Of a DNA stretch of 64,000 bases, positions 8,151 through 17,267 are shown one piece after another (position 1 is the first letter of the stretch; every line of letters starts with the position of its first letter). Both the position numbers and the translations under genes were made by a program. The notes beneath the pieces are model-generated. The model did no database searches, was not told where the DNA came from, and saw only the letters and a program-made list of their open reading frames with translations. The DNA comes from Polynucleobacter sp. Adler-ghost (GTDB taxonomy: Bacteria; Pseudomonadota; Gammaproteobacteria; Burkholderiales; Burkholderiaceae). Where the stretch lies: positions 1,956,586 to 2,020,585 of the forward strand of contig NZ_CP061320.1 of NCBI RefSeq assembly GCF_018688495.1. The letters run 5' to 3'.

Positions 8151-8621
8151 ATGTTTAATATCGTTTTGTTCGAACCAGAAATTCCACCCAACACGGGCAA
8201 CATCATTCGCCTATGTGCAAACACAGGCGCAAAGCTTCATCTCATCGAGCCACTTGGCTTTCCGATGGAAGATGCAAAACTACGCAGAGCTGGCCTGGAC
8301 TACCATGAGTTTGCTAAAGTCAAAGTGCATCAAAACTGGTTACGATTTCTAGCTGATGAACAGCCACAGCCTGAGCGTCTTTTTGCCTTAAGCACCAAGG
8401 GTTCCGGCAAGTTTCATGATGGCACGTATTTGCCTGGGGATTATTTTGTTTTTGGTTCAGAAACCAAAGGCATCACTGAAGAAGTCAGGGACTCAATTCC
8501 AAGCCCCAACCAAATGCGCTTAGCAATGCAAGATAGTAGTCGTAGCTTAAATCTCTCGAATACGGTGGCGATTGTGGTGTATGAGGCTTGGCGCCAAAAC
8601 GGATTACTTGGCGGAAGTTAA
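8151..8621 (+). CDS. trmL: tRNA (cytidine(34)-2'-O)-methyltransferase
   Basis: 156 residues, a full-length SPOUT-class methyltransferase. Motifs are N-I-V-L-F-E-P-E-I-P-P-N-T-G-N at the start, F-G-S-E-T-K-G-I in the knot region and S-L-N-L-S-N-T-V-A-I-V-V-Y-E at the end. TrmL methylates the ribose of the wobble base in tRNA-Leu isoacceptors, improving decoding. It probably shares a transcript with comF. Confidence 0.95.
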   Translation: MFNIVLFEPEIPPNTGNIIRLCANTGAKLHLIEPLGFPMEDAKLRRAGLDYHEFAKVKVHQNWLRFLADEQPQPERLFALSTKGSGKFHDGTYLPGDYFVFGSETKGITEEVRDSIPSPNQMRLAMQDSSRSLNLSNTVAIVVYEAWRQNGLLGGS

Positions 8622-8625
8622 AAAA

Positions 8626-9648
8626 CTAAACTTCAAGCTTGGGATCGCGCCCCATCAGTTTTTTAACTGCTTCCTGTGGTGAAAGTTTTCCAGATAAGAC
8701 TTCGCCCATCATGGTGGTAATTGGCATCTCAACACCCAAACGCGTAGCGAGATTCCCAACAGCTGAGGCGCATAAGACACCCTCAGCAACATGTCCTAAG
8801 TTATCCAAAATTTCAGGCAAGGGTTTTCCTGCTGCTAGTGCTAAACCAACACGGCGATTACGGGAGAGGTCTCCCGTAGCCGTCAAAATCAAATCGCCCA
8901 CGCCAGTTAATCCCATACAGGTCTCTGGTCTGCCGCCGGCCACTTTTACTAAGCGCATCATTTCTGCAAGGCCGCGAGTTAATACTGCGGCACGTGCGTT
9001 TAAGCCAAGGTCTAAGCCATCGCCAATACCAGCCGCAATCGCTAAAACGTTTTTAATGGCGCCGCCTAGCTCGACACCAATCAAATCATCGCTGGCATAG
9101 ATGCGCATATTGCCATGGTGGAAGGCACCCTGAACAATGTCACACAAGGTATTGGATTGACTAGCAACGGTTAATGCGCAAGGCATACCATTAGCAACTT
9201 CTTGGGCAAAACTAGGTCCTGATAGAGCGCCATAAGAATGACGTATGCCATGGCTGTGTAGTTGATCTTCGCGTTCCACTACTTGGTGTGGCAATAAGGT
9301 AGTACTGGGCTCCAGGCCCTTGCACAACCAAACAATATTGAGGGGATGTTTTGCAAGGCGCAATACCTGCGCCACTGTTTCTGATAAACCGGACATCGGG
9401 GTAGCAATTATCAAAAGATCATTTTCAGAAAGGCGTTCGATGGCCCGCTCAAAACTCACCTCCAATTGCAAACCCTTAGGCAAGACGACACTAGGTAAAT
9501 AGGCCGTGTTTGCGCCTGAGTGCTGCATATCTTCAATTTGCTCAACGCTTCGAGACCATAGACAAACATCGCCCGGCTGAAGATATCGTGCAGCTTGCGC
9601 TGCCATAGCTGTGCCCCATGAGCCAGCTCCAAGCAGCGTCACTTTCAT
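8626..9648 (-). CDS. gpsA: NAD(P)-dependent glycerol-3-phosphate dehydrogenase
   Basis: 340 residues. The Rossmann fold begins at once with L-G-A-G-S-W-G-T-A-M-A; L-S-G-P-S-F-A-Q-E-V and the catalytic-lysine segment G-G-A-I-K-N-V-L-A follow. It makes sn-glycerol 3-phosphate from dihydroxyacetone phosphate for phospholipid synthesis in the cytoplasm. It closes the rhodanese-grxC-secB-gpsA operon, the same order as yibN-grxC-secB-gpsA in enterobacteria. It converges on trmL with only four bases between the stops. Confidence 0.97.
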   Translation of the reverse strand: MKVTLLGAGSWGTAMAAQAARYLQPGDVCLWSRSVEQIEDMQHSGANTAYLPSVVLPKGLQLEVSFERAIERLSENDLLIIATPMSGLSETVAQVLRLAKHPLNIVWLCKGLEPSTTLLPHQVVEREDQLHSHGIRHSYGALSGPSFAQEVANGMPCALTVASQSNTLCDIVQGAFHHGNMRIYASDDLIGVELGGAIKNVLAIAAGIGDGLDLGLNARAAVLTRGLAEMMRLVKVAGGRPETCMGLTGVGDLILTATGDLSRNRRVGLALAAGKPLPEILDNLGHVAEGVLCASAVGNLATRLGVEMPITTMMGEVLSGKLSPQEAVKKLMGRDPKLEV

Positions 9649-9672
9649 GATCTGTGGACTTTAAAAGCCAGC

Positions 9673-10194
9673 TTAGTGAGGAAGAATGATTTTGCTTTCA
9701 TCGGCTGAGCTACTCTCCGTTGCAGCTCCTTGGGCAGCCTGCATCATGCGATGCTCGTACATACCGTGGAAATTAATCTCATTCAAATGGATTGGCTGGA
9801 AACCTGCACGACTGATGGTGTCGGCAATATTTGAGCGCAAATAAGGATACAAAATTGTTGGGCAAGCAATACCTAACATGGGATCAATTTGCTCTACAGG
9901 AATATTACTAAATTCAAAAATACCCGCTTGTTTTGCTTCAACTAAGAAGAGCGCTTTGCCCTCTACCTTAGCAGTGACCGTTGCAATTAATGCAACCTCA
10001 AAAATTTCATCGCCCAAGCGAGTAACTGCAACATCGACTTCAACCTCAACTTGAGGCTCGGCTGCAACTAATAAAATTTGCGGTGCGTGCGGTTGTTCGA
10101 GAGATAGATCCTTGAGGTAGATTCGTTGAATACGAAAGCCAGGCTCTTTTGAATTATCAGTAGTATCTGGGGTGGAAGTAGTTTGTTCAGTCAT
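9673..10194 (-). CDS. secB: Protein-export chaperone SecB
   Basis: 173 residues. Typical SecB segments are [12 protein letters not shown] near the N-terminus, [11 protein letters not shown], and [15 protein letters not shown]. SecB holds precursors unfolded and passes them to SecA for export. The acidic, serine-rich C-terminus is usual. It lies between grxC and gpsA. Confidence 0.97.
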   Translation of the reverse strand: MTEQTTSTPDTTDNSKEPGFRIQRIYLKDLSLEQPHAPQILLVAAEPQVEVEVDVAVTRLGDEIFEVALIATVTAKVEGKALFLVEAKQAGIFEFSNIPVEQIDPMLGIACPTILYPYLRSNIADTISRAGFQPIHLNEINFHGMYEHRMMQAAQGAATESSSADESKIILPH

Positions 10195-10215
10195 GGAAAC
10201 TTTCTGAGTAAATTT

Positions 10216-10470
10216 TTAAGCTAGTAGCGGATCAAGTTGGCCAGCGCGATCTAAAGCAACTAGGTCGTCATAACCGCCAACATGAGTCTCACCAATATAA
10301 ATCTGTGGCACTGTACGACGACCAGTGCGGGTCATCATGATCTCGCGCTGCGCAGGATCCCGATCAATCAGAATCTTCTCTAAATTGGCAACACCCTTCT
10401 TATGCAGAAGCTTCTCTGCCATAACGCAATATGGACACACTTGGGTGCTGTACATCGTGACTGGTGGCAT
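10216..10470 (-). CDS. grxC: Glutaredoxin 3
   Basis: 84 residues, full length for a class I dithiol glutaredoxin. It has the active site C-P-Y-C, the T-V-P-Q-I-Y-I cis-proline segment and the G-G-Y-D-D glutathione-binding motif. It reduces disulfides and glutathionylated proteins at the expense of glutathione, for which gshA and gshB are also present in this window. Operon partner of secB. Confidence 0.96.
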   Translation of the reverse strand: MPPVTMYSTQVCPYCVMAEKLLHKKGVANLEKILIDRDPAQREIMMTRTGRRTVPQIYIGETHVGGYDDLVALDRAGQLDPLLA

Positions 10471-10487
10471 ATCTGAGACTCGCTAAA

Positions 10488-10904
10488 TTATTTAACCAAT
10501 GGCAAAGCTGCAGCTTGCCAGCCTTGAACCCCGCCATCTAGGACTGCAACTTCTGGGAACCCCAGCTTATTAAGCTCTGGGACCAGCTTGCGAGCGTTCG
10601 CACCAGACTCACAGACCAAAATGATGGGATTGTTACGATCTAGCTTGAGCTTGTCTATTCCAGATGGAATTTGCTCAGCCAAAATATGCTTTGATCCTGG
10701 TAAATGGCCAATCTTAAAATCGGATGCTGGACGCAAGTCCAAAACGACTGCTTTGCGACGATTGATCCAGATAGTCGCTTCGGTAGGCGATAAGCCTTTT
10801 CCGCTAATAAGCGTAGATAATGTAGGTAGGAAGAGCGCTGCGCCCGTAACTAGTAGGAGGGCAATAAGCGCTAAATTATCAATTTGTGTGAGAAAGTTCA
10901 TCAC
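10488..10904 (-). CDS. Membrane-anchored rhodanese-like protein (YibN type)
   Basis: 138 residues: an N-terminal membrane helix (about 10-30) followed by one rhodanese domain. The active-site loop contains a cysteine (V-C-E-S-G-A-N-A-R-K), so sulfurtransferase chemistry is possible. L-D-L-R-P-A-S-D-F-K-I-G-H-L-P-G-S is the usual entry signature. It is the first gene of the operon with grxC, secB and gpsA and starts 19 bases from divergent gpmA. The physiological substrate is unknown. Confidence 0.92.
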   Translation of the reverse strand: MMNFLTQIDNLALIALLLVTGAALFLPTLSTLISGKGLSPTEATIWINRRKAVVLDLRPASDFKIGHLPGSKHILAEQIPSGIDKLKLDRNNPIILVCESGANARKLVPELNKLGFPEVAVLDGGVQGWQAAALPLVK

Positions 10905-10923
10905 CGGATTATAGAATGGCTCT

Positions 10924-11613
10924 ATGAAACAACTTGTCCTTATTCGTCATGGCGAATCCGCCTGGAACCTTGAAAACCGATTTACTGGCTGGGCGGACGT
11001 TGACTTAACCCCCAAGGGGACTGAACAGGCCCTTGCTGCAGGTGAAAACCTCCGTAAAGCTGGCTATGAATTTGATGTGGCTTACACCTCAGTACTCAGA
11101 AGAGCCATTCGCACCCTATGGCATGTTCAAGACACCATGGACCTCATGTGGTTGCCAGTGGTACACAGTTGGAGACTGAACGAGCGTCACTATGGCGCCC
11201 TCACAGGTCTAAATAAAGCCGAAACTGCCCAACAGTACGGAGATGCGCAAGTTCATATTTGGCGTCGCTCCTATGATGTTCGCCCACCGCTCCTAGAAAA
11301 GGATGATGAGCGCAATCCTCAAAATGATCCACGTTACGCAAAACTGAGTAATTCCGACATTCCCTTGGGGGAGTGTCTTAAAGACAACGTCGAGCGTGTA
11401 TTACCCCTTTGGAATGAATCAATCGCACCCGCCCTCAAAGCAGGTAAGCGCGTATTACTTGTCGCACACGGTAATAGCATTCGCTCTTTAATTAAGTATC
11501 TCGACCAGGTTTCTGATCAGGACATCATGGAAATCAATGTCCCTAATGGCATCCCGCTTGTTTACGAGCTTGATGACAATCTCAAACCTATTCAGCATTT
11601 TTATTTGGATTAA
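10924..11613 (+). CDS. gpmA: 2,3-bisphosphoglycerate-dependent phosphoglycerate mutase
   Basis: 229 residues with the phosphohistidine motif [10 protein letters not shown] at the start, [20 protein letters not shown] and the second histidine in L-V-A-H-G-N-S-I-R. It interconverts 3- and 2-phosphoglycerate in glycolysis and gluconeogenesis. It probably leads an operon with ctpA and moeB, spaced by 14 and 21 bases. Confidence 0.98.
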   Translation: MKQLVLIRHGESAWNLENRFTGWADVDLTPKGTEQALAAGENLRKAGYEFDVAYTSVLRRAIRTLWHVQDTMDLMWLPVVHSWRLNERHYGALTGLNKAETAQQYGDAQVHIWRRSYDVRPPLLEKDDERNPQNDPRYAKLSNSDIPLGECLKDNVERVLPLWNESIAPALKAGKRVLLVAHGNSIRSLIKYLDQVSDQDIMEINVPNGIPLVYELDDNLKPIQHFYLD

Positions 11614-11627
11614 GGTAAAACAGAAAT

Positions 11628-13061
11628 ATGCGCGTATTTTTCAAGAACTTTGCCCTAGTCTCTGTCGGCCTCATCGCCGGGGTTGCAGCCACTATCCAGC
11701 TTTCAGCTACAGCTCAACAGGGCGCTACGCTCCCTTTGGATGAGTTGCGCACACTATCGAATGTCTTTGCGCAAATCAAGCGTGAGTATGTTGAACCAAT
11801 CGAAGATAAACAACTGCTAACCGATGCAGTCAAGGGTATGGTGAGCAGCCTTGATCCTCACTCCACCTATCTTGATAAAAAAGACTTCTCTGAAATGCAA
11901 GAGCAAACCAGCGGTAAGTTTGCTGGACTTGGTATTGAAATCACCTCAGAAGATGGCGTTGTTAAAGTACTCAATCCAATTGAAGATAGTCCTGCAGCAC
12001 GCGCTGGGCTCCAAGCTGGCGACCTCATTACTCGCTTGGACGATAAACCGGTTCGTGGCATGTCCTTAGATAAAGCAGTGCGCACCATGCGCGGCACACC
12101 TGGCACAAAAATTACTTTGACCGTCTTCCGTAAAAGTGAAGAGCGTAGCTTTCCGGTAACCATTACCCGTGCTGAAATTAAAGTGCAATCAGTCAAAGCC
12201 AAAATTTTGGATAACAGCATTGCCTGGGTCAGAGTAACGAGCTTTCAAGAACGTACCATTCCTGATCTTGCTAAGAAGTTAACTGAACTTGCAAATCAAG
12301 ATCCTAAAATGAAGGGGATTATTCTTGATCTCAGAAACAATGGTGGTGGCTTACTACAGGGTGCAGTCGGTGTTGCTGCTGCTTTCTTGCCAGCGGATGC
12401 TGTCATCGTTTCCACCAAAGGGCAGACAGCTGACTCTAAGCAGGTCTTTAATGCGACACCAGCAATGTATCGCCTCAGTGAGCCTGGTGATCCTTTAGCT
12501 GGTGTACCAGCGATGTATAAAAAATTACCAATGGTAGTTTTAGTAAATGCTTATTCAGCATCAGCCTCTGAAATTGTGGCTGGCGCATTACAAGATTACA
12601 AACGTGCAACCATTATTGGTAAAACGACTTTCGGTAAAGGCTCGGTACAAACAGTCCGCCCCCTCACTAATGACTCAGCTTTGAAAATCACTACGGCGTA
12701 TTACTACACACCAAGTGGCAAATCCATTCAAGCGTATGGCATCAAACCTGATATTGCAGTTGATCAAAATAAAGATGGCGATCCTGACGATGTATTGATC
12801 ACTCGCGAGATCGACAGCGAGAAGCATTTGCGTAATAAGCAATCTTCGGAGGAAAAGCTAGCCTCCGAGCGAGAAAAACGTCGCTTAGAAGAGTTACAAC
12901 GTATTGAAGAAAAAAATGCCAAGAAGACTCCAGAAGAGAAAGAAAAAGAAAAGTCTAAGAAGCCTGTCGAGCTTGGCAGTGCAGATGATTTTATGCTGAC
13001 TCAGGCAGTCGCATTTATTAATGGTGAGCCTGTAAAACGCTCAGCCTCTAAGCTAGAGTAA
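11628..13061 (+). CDS. ctpA: C-terminal processing protease, S41 family
   Basis: 477 residues: N-terminal signal or anchor helix (about 7-25), a PDZ domain (about 95-175) and the S41 protease domain. The serine/lysine dyad lies in N-A-Y-S-A-S-A-S-E (about 308-316) and F-G-K-G-S (K337). It would cleave envelope proteins, and possibly peptidoglycan hydrolases, at their C-termini in the periplasm. A highly charged segment rich in E and K at about residues 400-450 is probably a coiled coil between the protease core and the C-terminus. Confidence 0.95.
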   Translation: MRVFFKNFALVSVGLIAGVAATIQLSATAQQGATLPLDELRTLSNVFAQIKREYVEPIEDKQLLTDAVKGMVSSLDPHSTYLDKKDFSEMQEQTSGKFAGLGIEITSEDGVVKVLNPIEDSPAARAGLQAGDLITRLDDKPVRGMSLDKAVRTMRGTPGTKITLTVFRKSEERSFPVTITRAEIKVQSVKAKILDNSIAWVRVTSFQERTIPDLAKKLTELANQDPKMKGIILDLRNNGGGLLQGAVGVAAAFLPADAVIVSTKGQTADSKQVFNATPAMYRLSEPGDPLAGVPAMYKKLPMVVLVNAYSASASEIVAGALQDYKRATIIGKTTFGKGSVQTVRPLTNDSALKITTAYYYTPSGKSIQAYGIKPDIAVDQNKDGDPDDVLITREIDSEKHLRNKQSSEEKLASEREKRRLEELQRIEEKNAKKTPEEKEKEKSKKPVELGSADDFMLTQAVAFINGEPVKRSASKLE

Positions 13062-13082
13062 GTTTTAGCATTAGGTCAATAC

Positions 13083-13835
13083 ATGAACGATGAGCAGCTG
13101 CTTCGCTACTCGAGGCATTTATTACTAGAAGAAATTGATGTTGCTGGCCAAGAAAAGTTGCTTGGCTCGCACATACTCATCATTGGTGCTGGTGGACTAG
13201 GTAGCGCAGCCGCACCTTATCTAGCTGCTGCTGGCGTAGGAGAGATAACGCTAGTTGATCACGACCAAGTCGAGCTCACTAATTTGCAGCGACAAATCAT
13301 GCATACCCAGAACTCGATAGGTAAGACTAAGGTGGAATCTGGGAAACAATTTTTACAAAGTCTGAATCCCGCCCTCACGATCAATGCAATCTCAGAAAAG
13401 ACTTCAGAAGATTTACTAAATACACTCTTGCCAGCAGTTCATCTCGTTTTAGATTGCACGGATAACTTTGCTACTCGCCAGCTGATCAATCAAGCCTGCT
13501 TTATCCATAAGACTCCACTCGTCTCTGGTTCTGCCCTCAAATTTGATGGTCAACTCAATGTCTTTGATTTTCGCAGTGAGGCATCCCCCTGCTACGCCTG
13601 CCTTTTCTCTCCGGAAGAACAGTTTGAAGAAGTCAGCTGCGCTAGTATGGGCATCTTTTCCCCTCTCGTTGGCATTATTGGCGCAATGCAAGCGGCCCAA
13701 GCTCTTCAGGTATTGATTGGCTTTGGTCAGACTCTCGTTGGAAGAATGTTGCTGTGGAATGCCATGAATACTCAGATTGATGAGATTCGCATTGCTCGTA
13801 ATCCCGCCTGTAAAGTGTGCGGCTCCCAACACTAA
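13083..13835 (+). CDS. moeB: Adenylyltransferase of the MoeB/ThiF family
   Basis: 250 residues with the nucleotide-binding G-A-G-G-L-G-S-A, D-x-V-E-L-T-N-L-Q-R-Q and two zinc-binding pairs, C-Y-A-C and C-K-V-C. These proteins adenylate the C-terminal glycine of MoaD- or ThiS-like sulfur carriers. MoeB and ThiF cannot be separated from the sequence alone; in betaproteobacteria one such protein near ctpA often serves both routes. It converges on ptsI with four bases between. Confidence 0.88.
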   Translation: MNDEQLLRYSRHLLLEEIDVAGQEKLLGSHILIIGAGGLGSAAAPYLAAAGVGEITLVDHDQVELTNLQRQIMHTQNSIGKTKVESGKQFLQSLNPALTINAISEKTSEDLLNTLLPAVHLVLDCTDNFATRQLINQACFIHKTPLVSGSALKFDGQLNVFDFRSEASPCYACLFSPEEQFEEVSCASMGIFSPLVGIIGAMQAAQALQVLIGFGQTLVGRMLLWNAMNTQIDEIRIARNPACKVCGSQH

Positions 13836-13839
13836 GGAA

Positions 13840-15591
13840 TTAAGAGAGCAAATACTCCAATGCTTTAGTCTGCTCTTCAGGCTCATAAGCACGAAGTACC
13901 CTAGGGGCACGCGCTTTTAATAGACCTACATTTGCTTTTAATATCTCACGCTTGACTAACAATAGTTGACTGAAATGCATAGAGAAATCAGTCAGCCCGA
14001 GGGCAAGTAATAGTTTTGTTAATGTAGGGTCGCCAGCCATCTCCCCGCAAACGGCAACCGGCACATCAGCGCGCTTGGCTTGATCGATGATGCTAGACAG
14101 CAAATTCAGAATTGCAGGGTGTAAAGGGTCGTATAAGTGTGCGACTGCATGATCTGCGCGATCAATTGCCAAAGTGTACTGAATTAAATCATTCGTACCA
14201 ATAGAAAGAAAATCAAATCGATTGATAAACAACGGTAGCATCAGGGCGGCTGCCGGAATTTCAATCATTGCGCCAACTTGAATATTGGGATTGAATGCCT
14301 GACCACGCTGATGTAATTGTTGCTTTGCTTTTTCAATTAACCTCAATGTTTCATCGATTTCTTTGGCATGAGCCAGCATCGGAATCATGATGCGTGCCTG
14401 ACCATGAGCCGATGCGCGCAAAATTGCCCTGAGTTGCGTCAAAAAGATTTCAGGCTCTGTCAAAGACCAGCGAATCGCTCGTAACCCAAGCGGTGATGCA
14501 CCAGTTTGAGAAATATCACCACCTCCACCTAGGGCCTTATCGGCGCCAACATCAATGGTTCTAATATTGACGGGTAATCCATGCATTAAATCGACTACGC
14601 GACGATATTCTTCGTACTGCCGCTCTTCGTCAGGCAAGGCTTGCTTGCGATCCATAAATAAAAATTCAGAGCGGAATAAACCAACACCTACAGCACCCAA
14701 CTTTACCGCCTGAATGGCATCTTCGGGCAATTCAATATTGGCAAATAACTCAATCTCGACACGATCAGTTGTTTCTGTCTTAGAATGTTTTAACTGCCTT
14801 AGCTTGCGGGCCTCTTTTAATGCTTGGGCTTGTAGCTTGCGATACTCGGCAAGGAGTTGTTCATCGGGCGCAACAACGACAACCCCATGCTCTCCATCTA
14901 ATATCAACCAATCGCCATGCCGAATCATTTCACTAGCATGTCGCACACCGACTACAGCCGGAATTTCCATACTACGCGCAACAATAGCGGTATGAGAGGT
15001 TTTACCGCCAAGGTCAGTTACAAATCCTGTAAAGGCATGGTCTTTGAAACGCAACATGTCATGAGGAGCGATATCGTGAGCAACAATAATGGACTCAACG
15101 CCAATATCGGTCGCAGGCAAAAAATCAGCATCACGTAGAGAGTTCTTTTTCTGGGCATTCAAAGCCTTGACTACACGCTCTGCTACCTGACGAATATCGT
15201 TGGCACGCTCTTTTAAATAGGCATCCTCAATATCTGCAAACTGCTCTAAAAGATCATTCAGTTCGGTTGTTAAAGCCCAAGCAGCATTTAACCTCTGAGT
15301 GCGAATTAATTTAATAGGCTTCTGCGCTAAAGCTGGATCTGCCAGAATCATGCTGTGGACATCTAAGAATGCAGCCATTTCTTGTGGCGCGTCTTTAGGC
15401 AAGCCTTGACGCAATTGCTCCAATTCTTGGCGCACCTGCTCAAAAGCATCTAATAATTTTTGAGCCTCATCCTCTTCTTTACCTGCTTCAACTAAGTAAT
15501 GACTAACCTCTAATGCAGCACGTGATATCAGTACAGCCTTCCCAATAGCAATTCCCTTGGAGACTGCAATTCCGTGCAAAGCAAAAGTCAT
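13840..15591 (-). CDS. ptsI: Phosphoenolpyruvate-protein phosphotransferase (enzyme I)
   Basis: 583 residues with the phosphohistidine loop G-G-K-T-S-H200-T-A-I-V-A-R-S, the PEP-binding barrel (G-L-F-R-S-E-F-L-F; I-R-T-I-D-V-G-A-D-K) and the C-terminal V-C-G-E-M-A-G-D active-site cysteine. Enzyme I takes phosphate from PEP and passes it to HPr, encoded two bases upstream. No sugar-specific IIB, IIC or IID genes are present here, which suggests a regulatory rather than sugar-import role. Confidence 0.96.
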   Translation of the reverse strand: MTFALHGIAVSKGIAIGKAVLISRAALEVSHYLVEAGKEEDEAQKLLDAFEQVRQELEQLRQGLPKDAPQEMAAFLDVHSMILADPALAQKPIKLIRTQRLNAAWALTTELNDLLEQFADIEDAYLKERANDIRQVAERVVKALNAQKKNSLRDADFLPATDIGVESIIVAHDIAPHDMLRFKDHAFTGFVTDLGGKTSHTAIVARSMEIPAVVGVRHASEMIRHGDWLILDGEHGVVVVAPDEQLLAEYRKLQAQALKEARKLRQLKHSKTETTDRVEIELFANIELPEDAIQAVKLGAVGVGLFRSEFLFMDRKQALPDEERQYEEYRRVVDLMHGLPVNIRTIDVGADKALGGGGDISQTGASPLGLRAIRWSLTEPEIFLTQLRAILRASAHGQARIMIPMLAHAKEIDETLRLIEKAKQQLHQRGQAFNPNIQVGAMIEIPAAALMLPLFINRFDFLSIGTNDLIQYTLAIDRADHAVAHLYDPLHPAILNLLSSIIDQAKRADVPVAVCGEMAGDPTLTKLLLALGLTDFSMHFSQLLLVKREILKANVGLLKARAPRVLRAYEPEEQTKALEYLLS

Positions 15592-15593
15592 CC

Positions 15594-15863
15594 TTATTCG
15601 CCCTCACCAAATCGATCATTGATCAATGCAGTTAAAGCCTGCATTGCCTCATCTTCTTTTTCCCCAACAGTTTCTAGAGTGACCGTACTTCCAATCCCAG
15701 CGGCCAGCATCATGACACCCATAATGCTCTTGGCGTTGATTTGACGACCATTGCGAGATAAGAAGATTTCACAAGGAAACTCAGCAGCAAGCTGGGATAA
15801 CTTGGCTGATGCTCGAGCATGTAAGCCCAACTTATTAATTATTTCGATTTCAGCAACAGGCAT
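15594..15863 (-). CDS. ptsH: Phosphocarrier protein HPr
   Basis: 89 residues. The phosphorylated histidine is H15 in G-L-H-A-R-A, and the regulatory serine S46 is in A-K-S-I-M-G-V-M-M, the usual target of HPr kinase in proteobacteria. HPr relays phosphate from enzyme I to EIIA-type proteins. It sits between the EIIA gene and ptsI with gaps of eight and two bases, so is certainly co-transcribed. Confidence 0.97.
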   Translation of the reverse strand: MPVAEIEIINKLGLHARASAKLSQLAAEFPCEIFLSRNGRQINAKSIMGVMMLAAGIGSTVTLETVGEKEDEAMQALTALINDRFGEGE

Positions 15864-15871
15864 CGGGAATC

Positions 15872-16306
15872 CTATTTCTCTGTAGTGGCTTGAGGGGCTT
15901 TAGAACCTAAACGCAGAATGCCATTTTGACCGCCCTGAAGCGCTTTATGGGCCAACTCTTCTAAGCCCTCGCCGCGATGAGAAATACACCGCATCAGCAT
16001 AGGCAAATTGAGTCCCGCTAAAACAATTACGGGGGCATTCAGGCCCGACAGCGGGCCTAGGGCTTCAAGCTTAGATGCCACATTGGCCGGAGTGGCACCC
16101 ATCACATCAGTCAAAATTAAAACGCCCTGACCCGTATTAACTCCATAGGCTGCTTTTAAGACCCGGTCGAAACTGACTTTGATATCTTCGTAGGGTGGAA
16201 CGTCGACAGCCCTCACTCTCTCCGGCATCACACCGAAAGCATGCTCAGCAAATCCAAGCATCGCACTTGCTACTGGGGTGTGGGCAACTATGACGATTCC
16301 AACCAT
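15872..16306 (-). CDS. PTS EIIA component, mannose family
   Basis: 144 residues of the EIIA-Man fold with H9 in I-V-A-H-T-P-V-A as the phosphorylation site, and L-T-D-V-M-G-A-T-P-A-N-V-A typical of the family. No partner IIB, IIC or IID domain occurs in the window, so it is probably the terminal phosphate acceptor of a regulatory PTS. In betaproteobacteria such systems have been tied to carbon storage. Three bases separate it from gshB. Confidence 0.93.
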   Translation of the reverse strand: MVGIVIVAHTPVASAMLGFAEHAFGVMPERVRAVDVPPYEDIKVSFDRVLKAAYGVNTGQGVLILTDVMGATPANVASKLEALGPLSGLNAPVIVLAGLNLPMLMRCISHRGEGLEELAHKALQGGQNGILRLGSKAPQATTEK

Positions 16307-16308
16307 GT

Positions 16309-17250
16309 TTATGCCAATGCCTTTTCAAGCGCGGTTAACCAAAATTTTGGGACATCAAATCCACTTTGCTCAGTAATTTCTACAAAACAAGTTGGGCTTG
16401 TCACATTAATTTCTGTGACATATGCACCAATTAAATCTAATCCTACCAAGAATAAGCCACGGGCATTCAAAATGGGGGCCAAACGCTCCGCAACTTTTCT
16501 CTCAGCATCCGTCAGAGGCATTGATACGCCCTTACCCCCAGCAGCCAAATTACCTCGGATTTCACTACCCTGTGGGATGCGAGCTAGAGAAAATGGCACC
16601 ACCTCACCACCGATTAGTAATACCCGTTTATCACCTTGCATAATCTCCGGCAAAAATCTTTGTACCATCAAAGTACGTGCGCCATTCTCGCCAAGGGTCT
16701 CAACAATACTTGCCAGATTGAGGCCATCTGGCCCAACACGAAACACACCCATACCACCCATGCCATCAAGGGGCTTAATCACAATATCTTGATACTCTTG
16801 ATGAAACACTTCAATCGCACTGAGTTCGCGCGTTACTAAAGTTGGCGGAATGAGTTCCGGAAACTCAGTGATCGATATCTTTTCGGAATGATCCCGAATA
16901 GCAGTTGGGTTATTAAATACTTTCGCACCCTGACGAACAGCAGCAGACAGTAGCCAGGTGGTATTAAGATATTCAATATCAAATGGCGGGTCAGTGCGCA
17001 TCATGACTGCGTTAAAGGTATTTAGTGGGCGCTCTTCTACAGCGCCTAATTCAAACCATGTTGTACCGCTTGGTTTGATATCGAGAGAGGAGCAATCTGC
17101 CACTACAAAATCATTTCTCCAGAGGATATTGCGACTTTCGCAAAACCAAAGTTGATGCCCTGCTTCTTGCGCAACTCGCATCATTGCTAAGGTGGAATCT
17201 TTACTAACCTTAAAAGACTCCAAAGGATCCGCTATGAAAAGCAGGTTCAT
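16309..17250 (-). CDS. gshB: Glutathione synthetase
   Basis: 313 residues, the usual length for bacterial GshB. The ATP-grasp features are visible: V-I-K-P-L-D-G-M-G-G-M-G-V-F, R-F-L-P-E-I-M-Q-G-D-K-R-V and N-V-T-S-P-T-C-F at the C-terminal metal site. It joins glycine to gamma-glutamylcysteine in the cytoplasm. It is downstream of gshA, and followed by the PTS genes in the same direction. Confidence 0.97.
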   Translation of the reverse strand: MNLLFIADPLESFKVSKDSTLAMMRVAQEAGHQLWFCESRNILWRNDFVVADCSSLDIKPSGTTWFELGAVEERPLNTFNAVMMRTDPPFDIEYLNTTWLLSAAVRQGAKVFNNPTAIRDHSEKISITEFPELIPPTLVTRELSAIEVFHQEYQDIVIKPLDGMGGMGVFRVGPDGLNLASIVETLGENGARTLMVQRFLPEIMQGDKRVLLIGGEVVPFSLARIPQGSEIRGNLAAGGKGVSMPLTDAERKVAERLAPILNARGLFLVGLDLIGAYVTEINVTSPTCFVEITEQSGFDVPKFWLTALEKALA

Positions 17251-17267
17251 GTCAACATCCGAATAGA

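Noticed and set aside
16241..16792. 183-residue plus-strand reading frame opposite EIIA and gshB
   Set aside because: Spans two real genes on the other strand and has low-complexity translation.
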